Shown here: in pieces, positions 1 to 5,282 of the stretch
How positions within the stretch are numbered: the stretch's first letter is position 1
Layout of the letters: every line of letters begins with the position of its first letter
DNA from: T1Sed10-7 sp041686695
GTDB lineage: Bacteria; Actinomycetota; Nitriliruptoria; Nitriliruptorales; Nitriliruptoraceae
NCBI GenBank assembly: GCA_041686695.1
Contig: JAWLDJ010000107.1
Span: 1-7,483, forward strand
Length of the DNA: 7,483 nt
Direction: 5' to 3'
Program-made: the position numbers and the translations under genes
The notes under the pieces: generated by a model
Seen by the model: only the letters and a program-made list of their open reading frames with translations
Told to the model about the DNA's origin: nothing
Database searches by the model: none

Positions 1-1202
1 GTGATGCCCAGCTCGGCCATCGCCTCCAGCTGGTCCTCACGGGTGCAGTGGGCGTGCTCGATACGGTGACGCGCGTCCGTGCGGCCGTCGGACTCCTGTG
101 CCTTACGGATCGCATCGATCGCGGAGTCGATGCCGGCGTCCCCACCGGCATGGATCGCGACCTGGAAGCCCTGGCTGTGCGCGCGCAACACCAGTTCGGC
201 GAGGGCATCCGGAGGGGTGGTCGGGCTCCCGACGTGCTCTGCGTTGCCGTTGACCGGGGTGAGGTACGGCTCGGTCAGCCACCCCGTGAAACCCGGGACC
301 GACCCATCGGCGAACAGCTTCACCGCGCCGATCCGTAGGTGGTCGTTGCCGAACCCCGACACGAACGATGCCTGGCCGTTGGCGTTGAACGCGACGCCGG
401 CATCCAGGAACATCGTGGTGCGCACCGGGAGCAGGTCGCGAGCCAGCGCCTTCTGGTACAGCCGAGCCCAGCCCGGGAGGATGTAGGCATCGTGCGTCGA
501 CGTGATGCCTGAGAGCAGGTAATCGTTCTGGGAGATCGACAGCCTGGCGAGCGCAGCGTCGTCATCGAGCTCGGGGATCAGCCCCCAGACCTGGAAGACG
601 GCGCCCTTGCCTCGCAGGATCCCGTTCGGCTCCTGGGAACCCGCCTCCCGATCGAGGCTCCCGCCGCGCGGATCCGGCGTGTTCTCATCGATGCCGGCCA
701 GACGCAACGCGTGCGAGTTCGCCGCGGCTGAGTGCCCCGAGCGGTGGGTCACGAAGATCGGGTGCTCGGTCGAGACCTCATCGAGGTCCCAACGCGTAGG
801 CAGGCGCGGGTCATCGGTGAACGAGTGCTCGTCGAACCGCGCCCCGATGATCCACTCCCCCGCAGGGGTCTGCTCGGCCCGCTCGCGTAGACGCTCGAGA
901 AGCGTGCTGAAGCGATCGACCACCCCGAGCGGCGGGCACCGCAGGTTCACGGAGTCGAAGACCTCCTGGGAGTAGATGGGCCCGTGGGTGTGCGGTTCGA
1001 CGAACCCGGGGATCATCGTCCGGCCGCCAAGCTCCACCACGCGTGTCGCCGGCCCGGCGAGCTCGCGGAGTTCCGAGGCCTGCCCCACCGCGACGATGCG
1101 CTCACCCGCGGTCGCGACGGCGTCCGCACGCGGGTTGGCCTCATCCATGGTGACCACGTTGCCGTGGAGGTAGAGGGTGTCGATCTCCTGGTTCGCAGGC
1201 AC
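1..1202 (-). CDS. YtcJ-type amidohydrolase (Amidohydro_3), 3' end missing
   Basis: This is the N-terminal 400 codons of a metal-dependent hydrolase; the gene runs off the left edge. YtcJ-family members are usually about 540 residues, so roughly a quarter is missing. After an N-terminal beta segment (IDTLYLHGNVVTMD, residues 7-20) comes the metal-binding HxH in PGFVEPHTHG (His71, His73). Next come GEWIIGARFDE (115-125), RSGHSAAANS (154-163), AVKLFADGS with the candidate carboxylated Lys295, IHAGGDAGID with His351, and RIEHAHC with His383 and His385. This order matches Amidohydro_3/YtcJ enzymes. Characterised relatives include N-substituted formamide deformylase, so C-N bond hydrolysis in the cytoplasm is likely; the substrate is unknown. 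The start is GTG at 1202, because AAGGAG lies 7 nt upstream and this frame stays open to the window edge. An ATG at 1207 is in another frame that stops after a short stretch. It follows the DppF-type ATPase by 81 nt and is probably the last visible gene of the same operon. The family is well supported; the substrate is not. Confidence 0.93.
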   Translation of the reverse strand, partial: MPANQEIDTLYLHGNVVTMDEANPRADAVATAGERIVAVGQASELRELAGPATRVVELGGRTMIPGFVEPHTHGPIYSQEVFDSVNLRCPPLGVVDRFSTLLERLRERAEQTPAGEWIIGARFDEHSFTDDPRLPTRWDLDEVSTEHPIFVTHRSGHSAAANSHALRLAGIDENTPDPRGGSLDREAGSQEPNGILRGKGAVFQVWGLIPELDDDAALARLSISQNDYLLSGITSTHDAYILPGWARLYQKALARDLLPVRTTMFLDAGVAFNANGQASFVSGFGNDHLRIGAVKLFADGSVPGFTGWLTEPYLTPVNGNAEHVGSPTTPPDALAELVLRAHSQGFQVAIHAGGDAGIDSAIDAIRKAQESDGRTDARHRIEHAHCTREDQLEAMAELGI

Positions 1203-1209
1203 TGCATCT

Positions 1210-1240
1210 CTCCTTGACGGTTCCCCGTCACCTACCGGGG
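1210..1240 (-). promoter_or_regulatory. Shine-Dalgarno of amidohydrolase with two competing hairpins
   Basis: The Shine-Dalgarno AAGGAG occupies 1215-1210 on the minus strand, 7 nt before the GTG start. Directly against it the transcript can form TGACGG-GGAA-CCGTCA (1230-1215). This is a 6-bp stem with a GGAA loop of the GNRA type, and its last base is the first A of the Shine-Dalgarno. An alternative CCCCG/CGGGG hairpin (1240-1236 with 1227-1223, 8-nt loop) uses the same bases, so only one can form at a time. Both structures are seen directly in the sequence. A role in controlling translation is inference, and in GC-rich DNA such pairings can arise by chance. Confidence 0.45.
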
Positions 1241-1264
1241 CGATCAGGGCTGACGTTGGTCGGG

Positions 1265-1279
1265 CGCGCGTATCGCGCG
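1265..1279 (-). other. Short inverted repeat after the DppF-type ATPase gene
   Basis: On the minus strand CGCGCG-ATA-CGCGCG begins 4 nt after the ATPase stop codon, giving a 6-bp stem with a 3-nt loop. No U-run follows, so it is not a canonical intrinsic terminator. It may mark an mRNA end or processing site, or simply be GC-rich chance. The rest of this 81-nt spacer holds only the amidohydrolase leader. Confidence 0.3.
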
Positions 1280-1283
1280 ACGG

Positions 1284-2081
1284 TCACCCGGGCTGCTCTT
1301 CCGGGTGGCCGATGTGCGGCAGGGTGGGGACCGAGGCGAGCAGTCGGCGGGTGTAGGGATCGGTGGCGCGATCGACCGACATGTCCGCGGCGTCGAGCTC
1401 CTCGACGACCTTGCCCGCGTTCATCACGGCGATGCGATCACACATGAGCTGGACGACGCCGATGTCATGGGAGATGAAGACGTAGGCCACGCCCTGTCGG
1501 TCCCTGAGCTCGTTCATCAACGCGAGGATCTGCGCCTGCACGGAGACGTCGAGTGCCGCCACCGGCTCGTCGCAGATGATCAGCTCGGGCTCCGCCGCCA
1601 TCGCCCGCGCGATGGCGACCCGCTGGCGCTGACCACCCGAGAGCTCATCGGGCGGCGCCTGCGCGACCGATGGCGCCAGGCCGACGGAGTCGAGGAGCTC
1701 CGCCACCCGTTCCCGGGCCTGCGAGGAGGACAGTCCTCGCCAGAACACCAGCGGCTCGCCCACGATGGTCCCGACGTCCATCGCCGGATTGAGGGACTCG
1801 TACGGGTCCTGGAAGATCATCTGGACCCGCTTCCAGATCTCCCGGTCCACGCGGCCCTTACGGTAGATGGGGTGGCCGTCGAACTCCGCGCGGCCTTCGT
1901 CGTGCGGCAGGAGTCCTGACAGGATCTTGGCCATGGTCGACTTGCCGGAGCCGGTCTCGCCGACGATGCCCAACGACTCCCCGCGCTGCACGCGGAGCGA
2001 GACCCGATCGACCGCCAGTGGGTCCTTCTTGCGGTACCGCTTGACGACGTCCTCGGCGACCACCATCACGTCGCTGCCCAT
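1284..2081 (-). CDS. Peptide-type ABC importer ATPase (DppF/OppF-like)
   Basis: This 265-residue cytoplasmic ATPase would power the importer as partner of the ATPase encoded just upstream. Landmarks in order are Walker A GETGSGKS (41-48), Q-loop FQDPYESLNP with Gln91, signature LSGGQRQR (147-154), Walker B LIICDEP (167-173), D-loop ALD (176-178) and switch His205 in FISHD. The DPYTRRLLASVP segment near the C-terminus is typical of the Dpp/Opp subfamily. The protein ends soon after it, so the cysteine-containing C-terminal extension of many DppF/OppF proteins (usually about 320 residues) is absent. The ATG at 2081 is preferred because AAAGGG lies 8 nt upstream. An in-frame GTG at 2090 would add three residues but overlaps that ribosome-binding sequence. 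All nucleotide-binding motifs are intact. The ligand cannot be told from an ATPase. Confidence 0.95.
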   Translation of the reverse strand: MGSDVMVVAEDVVKRYRKKDPLAVDRVSLRVQRGESLGIVGETGSGKSTMAKILSGLLPHDEGRAEFDGHPIYRKGRVDREIWKRVQMIFQDPYESLNPAMDVGTIVGEPLVFWRGLSSSQARERVAELLDSVGLAPSVAQAPPDELSGGQRQRVAIARAMAAEPELIICDEPVAALDVSVQAQILALMNELRDRQGVAYVFISHDIGVVQLMCDRIAVMNAGKVVEELDAADMSVDRATDPYTRRLLASVPTLPHIGHPEEQPG

Positions 2082-2184
2082 GGCTCCCACCCTTTCGTCA
2101 CCCGTCCCGGGCGGTCCCGTGCCACCTCGCCGGCTGGCCTGCCAAGTGGCGCCGATCGACGGAGGGCGACCGCTGCACGGCCGT
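2082..2184 (-). other. Spacer between the two ATPase genes
   Basis: This 103-nt gap contrasts with the overlapping genes just upstream. It contains the AAAGGG ribosome-binding sequence (2095-2090) and an imperfect inverted repeat, GCCAC at 2121-2125 with GTGGC at 2146-2150 (20-nt loop). The stem can be lengthened by a G-U and a G-C pair. No conserved small ORF or promoter was recognised. The frame of the downstream ATPase remains open through the gap, but I found no plausible start codon there except GTG at 2090. Confidence 0.4.
2090..2095 (-). promoter_or_regulatory. Ribosome-binding site of DppF-type ATPase
   Basis: The minus strand reads AAAGGG here, 8 nt before the ATG at 2081. It touches the alternative GTG at 2090, which would leave no spacing, so this site decides in favour of the ATG. 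Confidence 0.6.
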
Positions 2185-3234
2185 TCACGCCCCGGCCACG
2201 TCTGACGGATCCGCTGGCGCCGGGAGCTGCTGCGTGTGCTCCAGCGTCTCCATCTCCATCCATCGATAACACCGTGATCGCCGATCCGGCTCAGCCTGCT
2301 CCAGTGGCGGCGGCGTCGTCGAGCAGACCTCGATGGCGTGCTGGCACCGATCGGTGAACCGGCAGGCCTCTCGCGCTTCCCCGGGACCGGGTACCCGTCC
2401 TGGAAGCGGTTCGAGGACCCCGAGCTCCAGCGCCCGGGTCGGGATGCACCGCAGCAGACCGGAGACGTAGGGGTGCAACGGCCGCGTGAGGACCTCCGTC
2501 GTCGGACCCTCTTCGACGAGCTGTCCCGCGTACATGACCATGGTCCGTCGGCACGGGCCGCTCACCAGCCCCAGATCGTGGGAGATGAAGAGCACCGCGA
2601 GGTTCAGTTCCTCCTGGAGGTTCTCCAGCAGCTCCATCACGCTCTTCTGCACGGTCACGTCGAGCGCGGTCGTCGGCTCGTCCGCAAGGAGCACGCTCGG
2701 TTGGCAGGCGATCGCCATCGCGATCGCCACGCGTTGCCGCATCCCGCCGGAACACTGGTAGGGGTAGAGCTTGGCGCTGCGTGCCGCTGATCGGATCTCC
2801 ACCAGATCGAGCAGTTCGACCGCGCGCTGCCACGCCGCTCGCCGCGAGATACCCGGCGTGTGTTCGCGGACGGCCTCGGCCACCTGGTGCCCGATCCGGT
2901 GGGAGGGATTCAGGCTGGTCATGGGGTTCTGGAACACCATGGCCAGCTTCCGGCTGCGGGCACGCGTCCGCCGGTCCATGGTGGACGCCGTCACCGACTC
3001 GCCGTCGATGCTGATGCTCCCGCTCACCTTCCTGATCGCCGATGGCAGCAGCCCCATGATGGCCAGCGCCGTCAGGCTCTTGCCCGAGCCGGATTCCCCC
3101 ACGAGCCCGACCATCTCCCCCGGTGCGATCGAGAAGGAGACATCCTCCACGACCGGGATGCTGTCGGGGCCCGCTCCGATGTGCAGGTTCAGGTTCTCGA
3201 CACGGAGGGCGGCGTTCCCTGGCTCACTCGCCAT
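2185..3234 (-). CDS. Peptide-type ABC importer ATPase (DppD/OppD-like)
   Basis: This 349-residue cytoplasmic ATPase has Walker A GESGSGKS (46-53), Q-loop VFQNPMTSLNP with Gln102, signature CSGGMRQR (161-168), Walker B VLLADEP (181-187), D-loop ALD (190-192) and switch His219. After the HPYVSGLL segment comes an oligo_HPY-type extension with Cys291, Cys297, Cys304 and Cys322. In Dpp-type transporters this four-cysteine region is known to hold an iron-sulfur cluster. The signature starts with Cys instead of the usual Leu or Phe. The tail after residue 325 is a poorly conserved acidic/Pro stretch. The ATG at 3234 is chosen because it begins the conserved ABC fold (LRVENLNLHI from residue 10) and has AAGG 6 nt upstream. 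A longer open frame reaches an ATG at 3306, but those 24 residues look like DppC read in another frame. The gene overlaps the end of the DppC-type gene by 11 nt, indicating coupled translation. Confidence 0.95.
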   Translation of the reverse strand: MASEPGNAALRVENLNLHIGAGPDSIPVVEDVSFSIAPGEMVGLVGESGSGKSLTALAIMGLLPSAIRKVSGSISIDGESVTASTMDRRTRARSRKLAMVFQNPMTSLNPSHRIGHQVAEAVREHTPGISRRAAWQRAVELLDLVEIRSAARSAKLYPYQCSGGMRQRVAIAMAIACQPSVLLADEPTTALDVTVQKSVMELLENLQEELNLAVLFISHDLGLVSGPCRRTMVMYAGQLVEEGPTTEVLTRPLHPYVSGLLRCIPTRALELGVLEPLPGRVPGPGEAREACRFTDRCQHAIEVCSTTPPPLEQAEPDRRSRCYRWMEMETLEHTQQLPAPADPSDVAGA

Positions 3235-4117
3235 GCTTCGCCTTGCTCTTGGTGCGGAGGAGGTCACCCGCCAGGTTGAAGGCCAGGATGAGCAGGACCA
3301 GCACACCCCCGGGTGCGAACACCAGCATGGGCTCCCTCGAGATGAGCGACATGGTGCCGTTCAGCAGGCTCCCCAGGCTCGGATCCGGTGGTTGGACCCC
3401 GACACCGAGGAAGCTGATACCGGCCTCGACCATCAGCCCGAACCCGAACTGGAAACTCAACTGCACCACGGCCTGTTCGCGGACGTTGGGCAGGACGTAG
3501 CGCAGGATGATCCGCCTGTGCGAACACCCGGAGAGCCGGCCGGACTGCAGGAACGACGAGTTCGAGATCTTGAGGACCTCGGACCGGATCACGCGGTACA
3601 GGTGAGGTGCGAGGATGATCCCGAGCGTGACCATCGATCCGTAGATGCCCGTCTGCAGGGCAGCCTGGACCGCGAGCAGCATCACCAGCGCCGGCACGGT
3701 CATGATCACGTCGGACGACCGGTTGAGGGCCGTCTCGATCCACCCCCGGCGGTACCCGGCGATGAGTGCCGCCGGGATCCCGATGATCCCGGCGACGCTG
3801 GCGGCGACCAGGGCGGCGAGCAGGGTCGTGCGCGCGCCCCACAGTGTCCGGGACAACAGATCACGGCCGAGCTGGTCCGTGCCGAGCAGGTTCTCACTGG
3901 TCGGGCCGGTCAGGACCGACTGGAGGTCCTGTTCGAGCGGATCCTGGAGCGGCAGCCACGGGGCCAGGATCGCAGCAACGCCGACGATGACCGCCGCGAA
4001 GAGCACGATCTTGACCGGGAGGCTGGCCGACGTGATCAGCACGGGCCGCCGGAACCGACCCGTCCCGCCGGCTTCACGGTCGGTGACCCGCTGCAACGCG
4101 CTCGGCAGCCAGCTCAT
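3224..4117 (-). CDS. Peptide-type ABC importer permease (DppC-like)
   Basis: This inner-membrane permease of 297 residues is the second half of the translocation channel. It has a cytoplasmic N-terminus and a first membrane helix at about 35-57. The DppC hallmark LGTDQLGRDLLSR follows at 78-90, with helices at about 97-121, 137-155, 158-176, 219-240 and 264-284. The family motif FLGVGVQPPDPSLGSLL lies at 236-252. The EAA coupling loop, which docks on the ATPases, is divergent: FLQSGRLSGCS (189-199) replaces the usual FVEAARALGAS, though the key Gly197 and the later LPN (209-211) are kept. The start is ATG at 4117, which overlaps the TGA of the DppB-type gene as ATGA and has GGAGG 5 nt upstream. 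An in-frame GTG at 4147 would add ten residues but lacks comparable support. The end overlaps the DppD-type ATPase gene by 11 nt. Confidence 0.95.
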   Translation of the reverse strand: MSWLPSALQRVTDREAGGTGRFRRPVLITSASLPVKIVLFAAVIVGVAAILAPWLPLQDPLEQDLQSVLTGPTSENLLGTDQLGRDLLSRTLWGARTTLLAALVAASVAGIIGIPAALIAGYRRGWIETALNRSSDVIMTVPALVMLLAVQAALQTGIYGSMVTLGIILAPHLYRVIRSEVLKISNSSFLQSGRLSGCSHRRIILRYVLPNVREQAVVQLSFQFGFGLMVEAGISFLGVGVQPPDPSLGSLLNGTMSLISREPMLVFAPGGVLVLLILAFNLAGDLLRTKSKAKHGE

Positions 4118-5130
4118 CGGGTCCTCCGCGTCGACGGGTTCAACCACCCATAGGTGAGGTCCACGAGCAGGTTGGCCAACAGGATGGTCGCCGCGAAGAG
4201 TACGACCAGGCCCTGCACCAACGGCAGGTCACGACCCGCCACCGCGCGTACCGTCAGCTGGCCGATGCCTGGGATCGCGAAGACCTGCTCGACCAGGATC
4301 GCCCCGGTGATGACGCGGCTCATCTGGAGCCCGATCACGGTCACGATCGGCAGCAGCGCGTTGCGTGCCGCGTGCTTGACCACGATCGCCGGCTCGGAGA
4401 GGTGCTTGGCCCGAGCGGTGCGGACGTAGCCGGAGTCCATCTCCTTGATCATCGAGGACCGCAGGGTCCGGACCTGCTGTGCGAGGAGTCCGACCCCGAG
4501 CGTGACGGCCGGAAGGAGCATGAACCTGGCCCACTCCAGGGGACCGGCGCTGAACGGACGGTACCCGGTCGCGGGCAACCATCCCAGCCACACCGCGAAG
4601 ATCGCTACGAGCACCATCCCCAGGAGGAAGTTCGGGACAGCGATGCCCAGAACGGCGCCGGTGGTCAGGAACCGATCGAACCGGCCTTCTGGGCGTAGGC
4701 CGGCCACGACGCCCACCCCCGTCGCCACGACGGTGGCGAGGACCAGGGCCGTCAGGCTCAGCGAGATCGTGATCGGGAGGCTCTCCCCGATCATCTCGAT
4801 GACGGAACGCTGCACCGTGTAGGAGACGCCCAGGTCACCGGTGAGCGCGCTGCCCAACCAATCGAGGTACTGCTCGAACAGAGGTCGATCGAACCCGAAC
4901 TCCTGTCGGACCCGCTCGATGTCCTCCAGCGTCGCCTGGGAGCCGGCGACCGCGATGGCCGGATCGCCCACGAGGTACAGCAACGCGTAGCTGCCGAAGG
5001 AGATGAGCAGCAACGTGGCGGCGGACGACAGCAGCCAGCTCCCGATGGCCCTGACCCGTGGCACGAACGAGCCGCCGCTGGAGCGTCCTGCCGTGCTCGC
5101 CGCCTCGGGCGATCGCGTTGACGCGGACAA
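4114..5130 (-). CDS. Peptide-type ABC importer permease (DppB-like)
   Basis: This inner-membrane permease of 338 residues pairs with the DppC-like protein. A Ser/Arg-rich N-terminus precedes membrane helix 1 (about 29-53). The periplasm-side segment FGFDRPLFEQYLDWL...GDLGVSY (78-104) is a DppB hallmark. Further helices lie at about 119-144, 156-181, 203-220, 256-277 and 300-322. The EAA coupling loop YVRTARAKHLSE (235-246) has His243 where DppB proteins nearly always have Gly; the codon is CAC at 4404-4402. The later LLPIVTVIG is normal. The start is taken as TTG at 5130 because GAGGAG lies 7 nt upstream and no better in-frame start has a ribosome site. The gene follows the binding-protein gene by 152 nt and overlaps the DppC-type gene by 4 nt. 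Confidence 0.94.
   Translation of the reverse strand: MSASTRSPEAASTAGRSSGGSFVPRVRAIGSWLLSSAATLLLISFGSYALLYLVGDPAIAVAGSQATLEDIERVRQEFGFDRPLFEQYLDWLGSALTGDLGVSYTVQRSVIEMIGESLPITISLSLTALVLATVVATGVGVVAGLRPEGRFDRFLTTGAVLGIAVPNFLLGMVLVAIFAVWLGWLPATGYRPFSAGPLEWARFMLLPAVTLGVGLLAQQVRTLRSSMIKEMDSGYVRTARAKHLSEPAIVVKHAARNALLPIVTVIGLQMSRVITGAILVEQVFAIPGIGQLTVRAVAGRDLPLVQGLVVLFAATILLANLLVDLTYGWLNPSTRRTR
4123..4127 (-). promoter_or_regulatory. Ribosome-binding site of DppC-type permease
   Basis: GGAGG on the minus strand lies 5 nt before the ATG at 4117 and within the last codons of the DppB-type gene. With the ATGA stop/start overlap it fixes the start and suggests re-initiation by ribosomes finishing the upstream gene. 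Confidence 0.75.
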
Positions 5131-5137
5131 CGTCGCA

Positions 5138-5143
5138 CTCCTC
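5138..5143 (-). promoter_or_regulatory. Ribosome-binding site supporting a TTG start for DppB-type permease
   Basis: GAGGAG on the minus strand lies 7 nt before the TTG at 5130. A GTG 8 nt upstream of the TTG is out of frame with the permease. This site is the main reason to accept the rare TTG start. Confidence 0.65.
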
Positions 5144-5179
5144 TCCGGCAGCTTTGGCTCCGATTTCTATCAGGCCGAC

Positions 5180-5216
5180 CCCGGGTCCCGACGACCGCAG
5201 TCTGACACGTCCCGGG
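5180..5216 (-). other. Paired CCCGGG inverted repeat in the binding-protein/permease spacer
   Basis: CCCGGG occurs at 5180-5185 and 5211-5216, and the two copies can pair across a 25-nt loop. GACG and CGTC inside the loop could extend the pairing if the outer helix shifts. No U-run follows. It may be a second weak hairpin of the same intergenic element, but each copy is itself a GC-rich palindrome, so chance is quite possible. Confidence 0.25.
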
Positions 5217-5222
5217 CAGCGC

Positions 5223-5265
5223 CTCGTGCACCTCCGCGGATGTAGCGGTGTGCGGTGCACACGAG
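5223..5265 (-). promoter_or_regulatory. Bulged intercistronic hairpin after the binding-protein gene
   Basis: Starting 17 nt after the binding-protein stop codon, the transcript reads CTCGTGTGCACC ... GGTGCACGAG. This pairs as a 10-bp stem with a 2-nt bulge (5265-5254 with 5232-5223). The loop can fold further as CCGC/GCGG around 7 nt. No U-run follows, so a full intrinsic terminator is unlikely. Hairpins at this place in binding-protein transporter operons are known to stabilise the upstream message or lower read-through, which raises binding protein over permease. That function is inferred here. Confidence 0.55.
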
Positions 5266-5282
5266 ACGCGCCCGGGTCGACA

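Noticed and set aside
1013..1231. Minus-strand frame using the ATG near 1207, overlapping the start of the amidohydrolase
   Set aside because: The GTG frame beginning at 1202 carries the conserved metal-binding motifs and runs for 400 codons. This frame ends after about 65 residues without any motif.
1265..1279. Intrinsic terminator after the DppF-type gene
   Set aside because: The CGCGCG stem is short and no U-run follows on the transcribed strand; it was kept only as an inverted repeat.
1305..1919. 204-codon plus-strand open frame opposite the DppF-type ATPase gene
   Set aside because: It is a complementary-strand shadow of a gene with all ABC motifs intact; it has no recognisable domain.
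3235..3306. Twenty-four extra N-terminal residues for the DppD-type ATPase
   Set aside because: They overlap the DppC-type C-terminus in another frame, resemble no ABC sequence and have no better ribosome site than the ATG at 3234.
2771..4153. 460-codon open frame on the plus strand, antisense to the DppC- and DppD-type genes
   Set aside because: It lies opposite two well-supported genes, and its Asp/Gln/His/Arg-rich composition is what the reverse of high-GC coding DNA gives. No motif was recognised, and stop codons are rare in this frame because of the GC bias.
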